Assembly (NCBI RefSeq): GCF_018873765.1
Contig: NC_057917.1
Coordinates: forward strand, 56,478,464 to 56,542,463
Length of the DNA: 64,000 nucleotides
DNA from: Telopea speciosissima
Taxonomy: Eukaryota; Streptophyta; Magnoliopsida; Proteales; Proteaceae
Reading direction: 5' to 3'
The first letter of the stretch is position 1. Every line of letters starts with the position of its first letter. The notes below the pieces were generated by a model, which was not told the DNA's origin, did not search any database, and saw only the letters and a list, made by a program, of their open reading frames with translations. The translations under genes were made by a program, and so were the position numbers. Shown here piece after piece: positions 12,370-24,360 of this stretch.

Positions 12370-12647
12370 ATTTTTTATTATTTTAATGCAAAAAAATAAT
12401 AAATAAAAAAAATATAAAAGAAGAATGGTAGATTATTAGGTTATTAGGTGAGAAGGATGGGTAATCTAAGTATTTAAAAACATGAGAGTGGAAGGAGAAG
12501 TAAAAGTTTAAAAGCAAGATAGTATCAGAAAAAAAGTTTAAGGTAGTATAGTTTTAGTAAATATAGGCTAAGAAAAAAAGTTTAAGGTAGTATAGTTTTA
12601 GTAAATATAGGCTAAGTGTAGGATAGTGATAGTAGTTGCCCCTATTT
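12370..12647. repeat. Single arm of the repeat family that forms the 32.7-33.9 kb foldback
   Basis: GTTTAAGGTAGTATAGTTTT and TAAAAGTTTAAAAGCA match the right arm of the compound foldback in the MLP-B promoter. Its outer end, GATAGTGATAGTAGTTGCCCC, is the reverse complement of that element's left end. A 43-bp piece (AAAAAAAGTTTAAGGTAGTA...) is tandemly duplicated at 12530-12615. No coding content. Confidence 0.65.
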
Positions 12648-12717
12648 GTCTTATAGCACTTACTCCTTTTTTTTTTTTTTTTGACTGCACCTTTCTTTCA
12701 ATGAACCACTTGTCCCA

Positions 12718-12886
12718 GGATCATGATCGTCTACGGCGCACTGCCCGTAGTAGCCATATCAATGCACACACAAGGCGTGGTGCAATGACCGTTTTACCCA
12801 TGCTCGGTCAAGGGAAAGACGGTCATTGCACTGCACCTTGTGTATGCGCTGTTATGGCCACTATGGGCAACACGACCTAGAGGATC
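12718..12886. mobile_element. Palindromic element, family P4
   Basis: Left arm words TGCACACACAAGGCGTGGTG and CAATGACCGTTTTACCC pair with the right arm AAGACGGTCATTGCACTGCA and CCTTGTGTATGCGCTG. Outer words GGATCATGATCGTCTACGGC and CTAGAGGATCTGAATACC are a weak pair that recalls the GGATCCTCTAC ends of family P1. Confidence 0.65.
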
Positions 12887-12934
12887 TGAATACCTTGTCT
12901 CATACGAACTAGAGACCATGATTGAGCTTTCTCG

Positions 12935-12972
12935 ATCTCTCTCTCTCACTCTTTTTTATTTTTTCTGATAAG

Positions 12973-13002
<30 letters not shown>
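12935..13002. repeat. CT microsatellite upstream of the MYB gene
   Basis: Two CT-rich runs, 12935-12950 and about 12974-13002, lie roughly 650 bp upstream of the MYB start. The second is nearly pure CT. Confidence 0.9.
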
Positions 13003-13007
<5 letters not shown>

Positions 13008-13587
13008 ATGTGGATGTTTTCGTGTAAGAATGAGTTTGCGTTTACTCTTACTTACAAGGTACACATTTGCAGTAAAAATCAACCAACGGTTAGCAATGGA
13101 CGACAATAATTGATTGAGTGAAACAGGTTGGATGGACTGGTAGTTGATGTATCAGGTAGGTATGAGCATGGTGGACCTATAGTACCCACAGTTCTGCACG
13201 CCAACTCATCAGTCATCAACCAGACACTACACCTGCTTTCTATAGGCTTTGGCCGTAAAGTGTAAGAAATTCGCCGGCGATGAAGAACCCTTGGCTTCCT
13301 TTTTATGGAAAGACGACCTAGTCAAACAAGCAAACGAGCAAGCAAACAAGCAAGCTACGTAGTTGGAACTTGGAAGGAAGAGAACAACGACTCCAGGAGT
13401 CCAGGTTCCCACGTACTTGTTCGACGAATTTTACTCTTTTATCCTTGGTACAAAGACTTTGTTGCTAGGGTTGAAATGATAATTTAAATGTCATTTATAC
13501 CCCTTGTCTGTATTAGGCTGGCTTTATAAGACATGGGTGAGTAGTGGGTACTTTATGTGGTAATAATAATATTCAGACTATCTCATC

Positions 13588-13595
13588 TATAAATA
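13588..13595 (+). promoter_or_regulatory. TATA box of the MYB gene
   Basis: TATAAATA lies 53 bp before the first ATG (13649), so transcription would begin about 20-30 bp before the start codon and the leader would be very short. Confidence 0.65.
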
Positions 13596-13648
13596 GGTAA
13601 TTAAGGTACCCTTCGTATTAAGTTGGTTGGGGGAAAAAAATATTTGTA

Positions 13649-16600
13649 ATGATGGATCGGTCGTTTGGAGTAAGGAAAGGAGCTTGGAGTGAAGAAGAAG
13701 ATATTCTTCTACGACGATGCATTGAAAAGTATGGCGAAGGAAACTGGCGCCAAGTTCCTCTTAGAGCAGGTATCCTGTACTCTCTCTCTCTCTCTCTCTC
13801 TCTGGTCTTGGGTGCTGTTTTTGGATTCCCTTCCTAGAGATTGAGAGAAAGAAAAATGGAACTAAAGAAAGCCTTTCTTTCCAGGGCTGAGAAGATGCCG
13901 AAAAAGCTGCAGGTTGAGATGGTTAAACTATCTCCGCCCCAATCTCAAAAGAGGAGAGTTCACCCAGGATGAAGTTGACCTCCTTCTCCGGCTTCACAAG
14001 CTCTTAGGCAACAGGCAAGTTCTACTTCTAAAGTAGCGGTGTTTTTAATTAATACTTCATATAATAGGTTTTTTTTTTTGTTTTTTCCTTTTGAGTTGGC
14101 GGGTGAGGGAGTCCGGATCCTCTACCCATGTTGGGTGCCACCTTACAAGGTGAGAACCAACCAAACAGAATCTACATACCTCTGATCCCCTCTGACCCTT
14201 GAGTCGATTGAGTTGATATTTTGTTTGATTGATTGATTCTCACCATGTGGGTAGATGACCCAAACTCGAGGTAGGATAGGGTGCCAAATTAGTGGTCTGT
14301 CCGACCATAGAGTGTACGAGGTGGTCGGACTTCATATCCTTCATGGGGGTAAGTGAACCAAGACCCAAATTTTGGGTAGAAGTAAAGTCCTATGGTACCT
14401 GATTGTCTTTGTTAAATTTGAATTCAATCAGGGTTATACATGTGATAATATAAAACTTTGAAAATTCATTATATTATGAAAATAAATAGATTTATTAAAA
14501 ATAAAAAATAAAATATTAATATATCTTGATCACTCTATTCGTTTTCAATGGTTGAATTTATCAAATCATCATTCTATATGACGTATTATATAATCAAAAT
14601 ATGAAAGATTCTTCCATGATTGCCTTGAACACAAAAATTTTACCTTCAAAAAAAAAAATAAAGGGTGAAAGCTTTCCTCCATTTGCACTTCCTATTCACC
14701 CATCATTTTGATCTCATCATTATTCCCCCTATTGAATTATCCTTTTCAATAATCTAAGGAGTCTCACCCAAGCATTAGAGATTTTGAATGAAGAAAGACT
14801 CTCTTCATTGTGGGTAACAAAAAACTCAATTACAAAATGAGATTTTCTTATTAATACCATAGGGTCAATTTTATTGTAACTTGAATTTTTGGCTTTTTTA
14901 GTATAACAATATATATTTTTTCAATGAAAGTAAATCATGTCATTTCACATGTTTGCAAGAAAAATGTGGAAGACAATTATAGTATTATTTTTTTTTTTTT
15001 TAATTTTATAAAAACATAATATAACTAACTTTCAAATTATTTTTTTACTCTTAAACCTAAAGAATTTTTAAAAATAAGATAAACAACAATTAAAAAAGAA
15101 TTGAGTTTTCCTTCTGCCACAAGAATTCAAATACCAAGCGGCTTCAGATGCACACAAGGATATTAGAAGATAATTTAAAAAACATACTAAAACTTAAAAG
15201 GGTTTTATGAACCCTAAGATGACAAGAATCCATTCATCGGGTGTGAAGTTAAACTTAATCCATTAAAAATAGGTATCGAGTTTTGAATACTTTATTTTTT
15301 GGTCAAGTGTCGAGTTTTAAGTACACTTCTATGAAAAATCAACAGTCTTGTTTTTTATTTTGATAAATAATTAAAATCCTTGTTCAGTGTAACCCAAAAA
15401 AAAAAGTATTATGAATCATCATTGGAAATAGCTTTATTGTGTAAGACTGTCAGATTTCACAATGGTCTTTTTGTCGTCACTATTTTTCTAGAAAAACTTC
15501 GCCTTACTCTTTTACGTCTTTCCCAATTTTCTTTTTTTGTTTGGATGCGATAGTTATAATACTTCATGGCCAAGCAAGTGAGCAACAGTGGGTAAACCCC
15601 ACTAAGATTTAATTGCTGGGCCTACCATGATGCAACATGTGCCTTTTGAAGACTGAGAAAGGGTTATTTTTGTCATACAATTAAATTGAAATCGAGAAAT
15701 TATGTGGAGGTGGGGAGATTGGAGGAGAATGAATCACCTGCGCATACGTATGTACAGGTGGATCATACATGTGAGAGGTAATTATTTGTTCTTTTTATTT
15801 TTAATAATTTTTAATAATCTTCTCAGGCTCTCACACATACGTCGGATCTGGACTGCTTTTGGGGACAGAATTTATTGGAGTCAGACAATGCATTATTGAA
15901 TGAGCTATTTTTTTCCAACGAAGAAATTTCTGTTTGTTCTTTTTGGGAAAGCCCCACTCCAATCGTCGAGTAAGGTCTACCACCCATCTAAGGAAAAGCG
16001 ATTTTTTTTTTGCTAGGTCATGTAAGGAAAAATTGATCCCCTTTTTGAACAGAAAAATATCTAATCGTATGAGTTTGTGTCTTTATATGAGGATGTACCA
16101 GTTATTTAAAAAAAGGAAAAAAATTGTCTGTCCGGTAATGTGGCCTATGTCAGCACTCCCATGTGTTTATCTCTCTCCTCCTCAAATTAAGGGGGTAGAA
16201 ATATCGTTTTATATGAAGATGAGAGAAATAGACTCATGAGATTGTTTGTGTAGGCCACACTCCCGAATAGAATTCTTTTTCCTTTAAAAATTTTAATAAT
16301 ATAAATTTGCATTGACCCCTTACCTCTCCAAAGTCCAAACCCATGTCTCCCTTTTCAGATCCGGATCCTTTGCTACCGCATGCTCGTGCGGTTGGCATGC
16401 AGCCTCACACAAGCAGGGGCAAAATGACTGCCCTCCCTACTGCCCGAGCACCTTACCCAGGTGGGGTCCACGTCCTGTCTGTGTGAGGCTACACGCCAGC
16501 CGCACTGGCAATGGCAGCAGAGGATCCAAATTGCACCCTTTCCGGTTTCCATTTGAATAGGAATCAAACCATTGATTCAATGCTATCCGGTGGGATTGCA

Positions 16601-18674
16601 ATCGACTGGATTCGATTCAGATTCTGGTTGATTAGCAATTTACTAATATCAGCAGGGTGGATCGGATTAGCAATATGATACCAATACGATATCTACCAGA
16701 ATCTAGGCCCATACCGTATTGGTATCATATTGATTTTGCATTTTGCCGATACCCATTCCAATATCGTGCACTAAAACCATGTTATTCTGCAACCACAAGA
16801 TCTTACAGATAGACAAGGGCCATCATTTCTTCACCCTCCCCGCCCATCCCCCCCCCCCCCCCCCCCCAACCTCACCCAAAACAAAAATGGTACAATGTCC
16901 ACCTTGTCTTCAGAGTCCCATTTGATTACAAGGGAGTCTCTTCACCCAAACTTAGTTTTAGTATAGATAATTTCCCAAGTTGTCAAACATTTATCTTAAA
17001 TTTTATGGAAATTTATTATTATGAGAATGGTCTACCATTTTGAGCCGTGTGTCACAATTGGTTTTGGCCAATTGACAATTGGATTAACTATATACACCTC
17101 GCGGATTCCTCATGTGTCAAATGTTAAGACTCAAATTCAACTAGATACCTACATGTATGGCCATGCATCTCAACCATCTGATAGCACTAATGGTGGCCTT
17201 GGCTTTAACTTTCGTGACAACAAGGGGAACCTTTTATATTTTGGCTCTGAGCCATCTCTTTTTTCCTCCATCATTGTAGGTGAAGTCATGGCTATTCGGT
17301 CAGGCATCCTACAGGCTATTGAGGAAAATTGGGATCATCTTGTGATTGAATCAGGTAATTAGGTTATAGACTACACTCTCAACGGCGAGCACCCCTCTCC
17401 TCCATCATCAGTGATTCCTGTTATCCAAGATATCATTCACATTGCTTCTTATTTAGAGTCTTGCTCTTTTATTTTTGTTCAATGAGAGGGAAACAATGTG
17501 ACTGACTCCTTTGCCAGGAAGATCTAATCCGTAACGTATAGGACTAATTGGCTTATTTCCACTCCATGGTTTCTTGAAGCTTGTAATTCAAATTTCATGT
17601 GTAACACACGTAATTTGACCCCCAAAAAAAAAAAAATGTATGTCCATTCACCCTCCTATAGTCCTTAGATATTTCAAAACATAATCTTTCCACTTAATGA
17701 CTCTATTTGGGTGGAAATTTAACATGTAGGTAAGAGAGATCTTTGGGGTCAACACATCGATCCCCAAAATTTGGCCTCATACGATCTACCACGTGAGAGA
17801 TATTTGGGCCACTCTAATCCCAATCTGGAAACATTTATGTTTATTTTACGTTTTTTCGTTAAAGATCAGCAATTGTATTAAAGTAAAGTAAAAAATACAA
17901 AAGTTTAACGCGAATACAAAAAAAAAATTAGGAAGAGAAATCCACTTTCCATATGGCCATCAGCAGATAAACTCAACCCAACTTACAAAAAAAATCGGTA
18001 TCTTGGTCTACCTTGCATGCATTCATGCTCATGCTTGAGCCCTTTCTCTCTTCCTTATCCTGATCAGTTATGATGTTTTATTACTTTGTATATGTAGATG
18101 GGCATTAATTGCTGGTAGGCTTCCGGGAAGAACTGCCAACGATATCAAGAATTACTGGAACACTCGCTTCAACAGAAAGACAGCTGGTATTACTGCTTCG
18201 GAAAGGGAAGAGATGGAAGTCAAAAGTGCTATAAGCAAGAAAAACGAAATCATAAAGCCTCGGCCATGGACCTTCCCCAAGAGTTCCCGCTGGCTATTGG
18301 GAAGCTTATCTTCTTCTTCTTCTTCTACCTCTCTTGACTCATCTGCTACTAATGCTGGTACCACAAGTGATTCAAGAGAAATTATGGATATGACATTTCC
18401 TATTCTCCCTAGTGCTCAAGGGTCTACTAGGGTAGAACAGGAAAGAGACTCTTTAGATAAAGAAGTGGAGAAAGGCGAGTCAGGCTATAATATTAGTGGA
18501 TTTGCAGAAGATATAATTAGAAGTCTATGGGTTGAAGATGATCTGCAGCAAATGATAGAGGTTGGGATCGACACTTCTTTGGAAGAAGGCATCATTGGTT
18601 GGGATGACGACTTCTGTTTGGATTTCAACTTTTGGGATACGCTGGTAGTTGAAGGGGAACAACTTGTTTCATGA
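13649..18674 (+). CDS. R2R3-MYB transcription factor, anthocyanin-type (subgroup 6-like)
   Basis: DNA-binding activator expected to act in the nucleus with bHLH and WD40 partners on flavonoid/anthocyanin genes. Exons are 13649-13769, 13885-14014 and 18098-18674: 828 nt, 275 aa. R2 spans about residues 10-61 (W13, W33, W53) and R3 about 63-113 (F66, W85, W104). Residues 72-91 fit the bHLH-contact pattern [DE]Lx2[RK]x3Lx6Lx3R. ANDI at 97-100 matches the A-N-D-V/I position typical of dicot anthocyanin MYBs, and KPRPWTF at 137-143 matches the subgroup 6 signature KPRPR[ST]F with one change. A Ser run follows at about 153-159, and the C-terminus is acidic with IRSLW and WDDDF blocks. Intron 1 (115 bp) is GT-AG. 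Intron 2 (14015-18097) reads AG|GCAAGT at its start, a GC-AG intron, and both splice junctions restore R84 in frame. Two adjacent ATGs (13649, 13652) are possible starts. The anthocyanin role is inferred from motifs; a proanthocyanidin-type MYB is less likely. Confidence 0.9.
14015..16124 (+). other. First half of MYB intron 2, AT-rich
   Basis: No gene recognised. AT-rich with many A or T runs. An isolated GGATCCTCTACCCATG at 14115 is the end word of the P1 palindrome family with no clear partner. The rest is featureless. Confidence 0.5.
16125..16268. mobile_element. Palindromic element, family P5, copy 1 (in MYB intron 2)
   Basis: ATGTGGCCTATGTCAGCACT at the left pairs with TTGTGTAGGCCACAC at the right. 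The interior has ATCTCTCTCCTCC and GAGAGAAATAGAC. Related to 18915-19068 and 19510-19655. Confidence 0.65.
16355..16532. mobile_element. Palindromic element, family P6 (in MYB intron 2)
   Basis: Ends GGATCCTTTGCTACCG and GGCAGCAGAGGATCC pair. Inside, GCATGCAGCCTCACACA pairs with CTGTGTGAGGCTACACGC, and CTGCCCGAGCACC sits near the loop. The architecture and end words resemble P1 although the stem sequence differs. Confidence 0.65.
16560..16783 (+). repeat. Truncated copy of the GGTATCG element family (in MYB intron 2)
   Basis: It ends CCAATATCGTGCACTAAAAC followed by CATG, the right end shared with 32995-33247 and 37994-38253, preceded by ACCGTATTGGTATCATA. The left end is not recognisable. 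Confidence 0.5.
17021..17636 (+). mobile_element. LINE 3'-end relic: RNase H domain plus poly-A tail (in MYB intron 2)
   Basis: The reading frame includes [29 protein letters not shown] and LVIESGN, then after a stop [13 protein letters not shown] and [11 protein letters not shown]. This is the RNase H-like tail of plant L1-type LINEs. A run of 13 A at 17624-17636 is the tail. The 5' part is absent, as expected for truncated insertion. In-frame stops show it is dead. Confidence 0.75.
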
Positions 18675-18914
18675 TGCAAATTGTGTCTCTATGCATAGAA
18701 AGTGTGTGCGCGCTCACATGCGGGAAAATTATCTCCTTCACTTCCCTGCCCGGCCCAATTCCCCTTAAAGAGCGTTGTTGATATGTTGTGCTATATTTGC
18801 ATTTATGATTTCATTCGGATCAAGTGACCAGGCGCTTGTTTCTATTCAAGGCAACTGTATGTGTTGTGACATTTATCAAGAATCCTTTCTTCTCTTTTTC
18901 TTATTTTTGGGGGA

Positions 18915-19068
18915 AGCAGTTTTTGTCCGAGAGTGTGGCCTACGCCAGTACTCCCATGTGCCTATCTCTCTCATCCTCTAAACAAAGGGGGCAAATGTGT
19001 CTTTTCATATGGGGAGGAGAGAGATACTCATGGGAATGCTAGCGTAGGCTACACTCTCGGATGGGGTT
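18915..19068. mobile_element. Palindromic element, family P5, copy 2
   Basis: CCGAGAGTGTGGCCTACGCC pairs with GGCTACACTCTCGG. The interior CAGTACTCCCATG pairs with CATGGGAATGCTAG, with ATCTCTCTCATCC against GGAGGAGAGAGATA. It lies 240 bp after the MYB stop. Confidence 0.8.
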
Positions 19069-19509
19069 CGTTTTTCCTTTCTTTTCCCAGGTTTTGCTAG
19101 CTTACGTGTAACCATTAATCCCTTACAAATGGTTGGAAACATAAAAAAGAATGGGCAAGATATGCTACTTGGGTCTCTAGAGTTTGCATGCACACGCTGG
19201 CCAATGGGAGCACACATGTAAGCATTGGGTGGGATTTCCACCTTTTTATGGAGCAGCAGTTTTTTCGCATGCTTCTATGTCTAGGCTCAAGAGCAATGTA
19301 AGCCATGCAAACAGATAGCATTCTTTTCTCTAAAATAATCTAAAAGAAAAATAGTATAGGGCATTCTAGAAGAGTAACTGTATTTGGAGTTCATGGAACT
19401 TTGTTCCACCGTTGTTTGGCCCACTATTCTCCCTATCGGTCCGAGCTTGTCAACCCTTTAAAACCAAGCCCGCCAGAATTCTATGTATAAACTATAAGGG
19501 AAAAGAAAC

Positions 19510-19655
19510 TCTGTTTGGGAGTGTGGCCTATGCCAGCACTCCCATGAGTCTATCTCTCTCCTCTCCATAGAAAAGACACCTCTACTCCCTTGTTTTGAGG
19601 AGGAGAGAGATGGACACATGGGAGTGTTGGCGTAGACCACTCTCCTAGACAAAAA
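19510..19655. mobile_element. Palindromic element, family P5, copy 3
   Basis: GTTTGGGAGTGTGGCCTATG pairs with TAGACCACTCTCCTAGAC. Inside, CAGCACTCCCATGAGTC pairs with GACACATGGGAGTGTTG, and CTCTCTCCTC pairs with GAGGAGAGAG. Confidence 0.8.
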
Positions 19656-20179
19656 ACTGCTTCCCAAACTATAAATAGGAGTTGGGGTTCTAAACTATAT
19701 TTTAAGACGAGTCGGCCACTTTGTGAAATAAAGCTTTCAAAAGTCTATTACAAATTTCAAACTTTAAATAAATGATTTAAAATAAATACATATTTGAAAT
19801 TCAAGAGAAAATACTAATAAAGAGAGGTTTATAAATGTAGTTTTGTCGCAAAAACTGGAATGATCCTTCGTGGCACTTGTGTGGCCTGAAAAGATGGAAC
19901 AAAGAACACAAGAGAGGGTCGGAGCTAGACTCTCTGATGCCTATGTCCGTTCCTTTAGCAACAGTAAAAGGAATAGGTAGAGCAAGAGTGCAAGATGTAA
20001 CCACTAACCAGTAGTTAATTTGAGGTTTACCTATGAGGTTTATCACATATTTATACCTTGAGCAGGGCGGTCGTGAGAGTCCCAGTTAGGAAGTTGAAGG
20101 CATCCTTGAGTAGGAATTGGTTTCCTTCAAGAAAGAATAGAAAGTAGTTCTTCGATGGGAATCTACTTAATATGAGTTC

Positions 20180-20625
20180 CCCAGATTAATTGTTGAGTTG
20201 GCTTCCTATTTGGCTGAAAATATGGCGGTGTTGCATGGTATTTTAGATGTTAAGGAGTTGGGTGTTCAACGCTTTTGGATTGAATGCGACTCTGTGGCGG
20301 TGGTGGGCCTTTTCCAATCTGGTTCTATCCTCTGGTTTGCTAGGCAGACCTGGTTGCATCTCCAACCTTTTTTGAATGCCGCTACTTGGAAGATTTCTCA
20401 CTGCTTCAGGGAAGCTAACCCAGTGGCCGATTTCTTAGCTAAGTTATATGCTAGAAGTGGTTCCTCTTGTGTCTAGGATTCGGTTCTTCCTTCCCCTGTA
20501 AATGGCTTCCAATTAGATGATTCCTTAGGTCGCCATAGATTTAGCTTTGACTAGTTTGCTAGTTGATCCTCTATCTTTGGTTTTGTTAAGGATTCTACAA
20601 TAAAGTGCTTCATTTAGAAAGACCT
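20180..20625 (+). mobile_element. LINE 3'-end relic (RNase H domain)
   Basis: A 92-residue open frame (20198-20476) contains NMAVLHGILDVKELGV, FWIECDSVAVVGLF, WKISHCFREANPVADFLAK: the conserved E, D and the RE.N..AD.LAK end of the plant LINE RNase H. An AATAAA-like word at 20599 follows. The remaining 5' element is missing. Confidence 0.75.
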
Positions 20626-20746
20626 TTGATTGAACGGTTCGGATCTCTTGTGGTTATTTTAAGAAACCTAGTTTTTTAGAAATCCCTCATGGGGGTGTGA
20701 ACCCTTCATAGCACGTCCAACTCGCATTGGTAGGTGATATTTATGC

Positions 20747-20937
20747 AATTTGGATCCTCTACTACCGAGTTGCCCAGGAGGACCGTGCTGCCTAGACATG
20801 GTGCTGCACACAATGTCTGTCTTGCCCCTGCCCAAATGCCTTGCCCGAGTGGGGGTAAGGCGATCTTTGCGCGCAACACCGTGTCTAGGCAGCACGGTCC
20901 TGCCGGGCAGCTCGACAGTAGAGGATCTGGATCCATA
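20747..20937. mobile_element. Palindromic element, family P1, copy 1
   Basis: GGATCCTCTACTACCGAG at the left pairs with GACAGTAGAGGATCTGGATCC at the right (copy of about 85 bp per arm). GGACCGTGCTGCCTAGACA pairs with TGTCTAGGCAGCACGGTCC exactly. A short loop, CTGCCCAAATGCC..., separates the arms. No coding content; open frames on both strands are palindrome artefacts. Confidence 0.85.
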
Positions 20938-21465
20938 TTTATGTGTATCATGTAGTATGTTATATTGTATAATTTTTTTACTTTCATGACATATCAAGAC
21001 TATATCCTAATTATCTATTTTTAATTAAATTGAAAATAAACCTTCCACGTAAAAACCACTTGTTATTTGGGTTCCTCTTCTATCTTGTCACTTGTGCACC
21101 CATAACCAATACTAGCAAAAATGAACTGCCTATCATTTGAAATCAAGTACGCCCACATAGATAATTGGAAGGTCTTGCATAAGGTTGTTAGCAAGATCCA
21201 AAGGAAATCTTCCCATCTCATTCAAGGGGTTAGAACTAGAAATAGAGGTAAAAAGAGGCGGGTCTGATATTCAGCGAAACACTTATGCAATATCGCAGCA
21301 AGGGTTTTTTTTTTTTTTTTTTTTTGGGGAATAGAATATGATTTCGATGAACTTAGATAAAATACCTAGTTGTAGTTAAAATAACATTCCATTCGGGTAA
21401 TACCTGATACGGAGATGAACGCAGCGGAACAGGACCTTGAATAGTTAACGGTTACGAGCACCACT
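20938..21465. other. Intergenic, no gene recognised
   Basis: It contains a run of about 22 T at 21306-21326, which could be the tail of a minus-strand retroposon, but no coding relic is visible beside it. Confidence 0.4.
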
Positions 21466-23380
21466 TGAAAATTGATGGAATTGGTGAGATCTGTTATGTG
21501 TGGCATTCCAGTGCATAACTTCTCAGTGTACTTATGGCCGGTTTTGGCTGTGGAGTTGATGGAAAAGTGGATCTGGAATTTTATTTGGAGTGGAGATGCA
21601 AATAAGTCGAAGTCTATCACGGTTAGGTGGAGCAAGCTGTGCAAGCCTAAGTGTGAGGGAGGTCTGGGGGTGAGAAGGCTTAAGGAGATAAATCTTGTGC
21701 TGCTAGCAAAGTTGGCATGGTTTATTAAGTGTGATAATTCCAGATTTGCAGAGTTCTTGAGGGGGAGGCTGCTTATGGCGAATGGGTCTTTAAAGTAGGG
21801 GGTGAAGTCTTCTATTCTCCCTGGTATTAGAAAGGTGTGGGAGATGGTAGGGGATAACGAAAAATGGATAATTGAAAATGAAAAGAAGATAAGTTTTTGG
21901 TTCGATCGGTGGGTGAATGGGCAGCGTATATATGATACCATAATGCCTTATGTCACAAATCCAAGGCTGTTGCAAGATAAGGTTGCTGATTATATTGGTG
22001 ATGGCAAGTGGAGTTTACCAGTCCCTAGAAATCCGGAGCTGCAGGAGATCTGCAATTAGATTTTGCAGATAAAGCTTCCAACTACTGAGCACGATGATAA
22101 AAGGGTGTGGGCCTTGATAGAGTCTGGTGTATTTTCGGTGAAGTCTGCATGGGAGAGGATGCGAGTTCATGAACCTCAGTGTAGATGGTCGAGGCTGGTC
22201 TAGCAAGGAGGATTAGCGCCAAGAGCTTCGGTTTTTGGCTGGAGGTTAATGCACCAAAGCCTTCCAACTAACGAGAACGCTACAAAGCGTGTTGTGTATG
22301 GGGCGTCAAGGTGTGATATGTGTTATAGGAGCATGGAGTCCAGCCATCATATCTTTATTGAATGTGAGTTTGCAAACAGGGTTTGGGGTGTTGTACTATC
22401 TATGTTTGAGCTAAGATGGACTGGTTTTCCTTCTATTGAAGAGTTGTTTTCATGGTGGAGGAGGAAAAAGGCAGGCATGGTGCTGTCTAAAATATGGCCA
22501 GTGTTGGTCATTCTACTGCCATACCACATTTGGATGGAAAGAAATAGGAGGAGGTTCGAGAATGTGCAATTCAATCAAATAGTTGTGTTAAAAGGTATTT
22601 GGAAGGACTTAATCGATGTTTCAACTTTGGAACAGGTACAAATTTCTACGGTGGCTGATCATTTGCTATCAAGGAAGCTTTCTCTCAAGGTTATTCGACA
22701 ACCTAGCAGGCTGATTACCAAAATTTTTTGGCAGCCTCCAGCTCAGGGATGGGTCAAACTCAACATAGATGGGTGCTCTCTTGGGAATCCAGGGCGATCA
22801 GGTATTGGAGAAATTCTAAGAGATCACAATGGGCAATCTCGATGCTGCTTCGCATGTTACATAGGGATGGGATCAAACTTCAGGGCAGAAATTGAGGGTC
22901 TGCTCTATGGCATACAATAGGAGAGTCGACTGTAGGTGGAGTATTTGTGGATTGAAAGCTATTTGACTGTGTTGGTGAGTTGTGTGGACAATAATTCGCT
23001 TCCTTGGGAATTTCAGCAGAGATGGAGGTTTTACAGTGGCTACCTTGCTAAGCTGGTGTGGAGGATAACCCATTGTTATAGAGAGATTAATGGGGTTGCA
23101 GATATGTTAGCGAAGAGGGGTGCTTTAACAAGGATATCTAGTATCTGGGACGCTGCTCCAGGTTTCATTGGCAATGAGATGATGTGGGATGCTAATTTGA
23201 GGCCGAGATATAGGTTCTCTAGGTGACTGGGGGTGATCCTTGTATGTCTAGTGGTGGAGTGCTTCCCTGTTGATGGCCATGCCGAAGGCGGGGAATGTGC
23301 TTCAACATGTTGGTCAAACACTGTATCTGTATCTTATTTTATTTCTTTAATACATATATCTGCTGACCTTTAGCAAAAAA
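21466..23380 (+). mobile_element. L1-type LINE relic: RT C-terminus, zinc-knuckle region and RNase H
   Basis: In order: an RT C-terminal block with WIWNFIWSG, KSITVRWSKLCKPKCEGG and LGVRRLKEINLVLLAKLAW (21472-21798); ISFWFDRWVNG (near 21890); the zf-RVT block CDMCYRSMESSHHIFIECEF (22309-22368); and an RNase H domain with VKLNIDGCSLGNPG, NFRAEIEGLLYGIQ, then RITHCYREINGVADMLAKRG (23065-23124). Stops near 21796, 22057, 22201 and 22918 break the frame. Upstream endonuclease and most of the RT are missing. A short A run at 23375 may be the remains of the tail. Confidence 0.85.
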
Positions 23381-24360
23381 GAGAGAATTATATCAACTTA
23401 GGGTTTGAGGGGCTAATGATATGTATATATACAGAGCCCACCTCACCCTCTCAGTATTCTAATAGGTATAAGACACAAGGGGGTAGGCCACTTAAAGTAG
23501 CCGACCTCCCCATGCAGGTCGCACCTTGCGCGGCTATCCTCTCACGAGTGGGAGCCCAAACCAGGTTATACTCGGTTCAGTGTACATCTCCCACTCTCCC
23601 ACACAGGGCATACTAATTCAATCGTTCATCTAACCATCTCTCAAACATGTAACTCTTCATATAGGAAATGTGACATGCAACCTAATGAGAAAGAACAAGG
23701 TAGGAGTGCTATATCAGGCTTCCATACCTATTATCAACATAGCACATCACTCACAAACAATCTCAAAATACCCTAAACGATCCAACTACATCAGATTCAT
23801 CACTCTCGATCCCTCATGATGAGCAGTGCTAACCCCTTGCATGTAATGTACTCACGACTATGTTGATCACAAATATGACAAGTCGCCCGGGCAATTAGCC
23901 ATAAAGCAAAAGGTGTATTATTGAAGGTTTTCCTTGAGCCACACATATGAATTCGACAAATCTCAATCGCTTTCCTAAACAAGTCCCATCAGACTGCATC
24001 ATCCTTTATCCTAAAAACTATGCTAAAGTAGTGCCATTGAATGTCCTCTTTATGACATGGTCTCAGGTAATAATGGCTCACACCATAACAAAGCAGGGAT
24101 CCATTCAATCACTTCAACTATCAGTCAGCATTAGCACGTACAATACGATATCTATGCTACGATGTAACTCCCACTGGAATGGGCATATCACTCATAAGAT
24201 AGACATCATACGAATCTAAGTCTAGTCACTGGAGCAAGCGCCTAACCTGAGTTTCTAACACAATCACTCTCATGGTTATTGTTTGAAATCTCACATTCGG
24301 CTATACACAGGCTACACAGAAGTGGGAAATCTTCTATGTTTGAGCAAATAAGGTTTGATC
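23381..24360. other. Unassigned, possibly 3' non-coding part of a Copia element
   Basis: No gene recognised. It lies just downstream, in element sense, of the minus-strand Copia relic at 24361-25640 and may hold its 3' region or LTR, but I found no paired LTR. Confidence 0.3.

Noticed and set aside
20668..20997. Overlapping open frames on both strands at about 20.7 kb
   Set aside because: They are by-products of the P1 palindrome, which reads similarly on both strands.
21366..21941. 191-residue minus-strand frame
   Set aside because: It is antisense to the LINE RT C-terminal region, which has clear family motifs on the plus strand.
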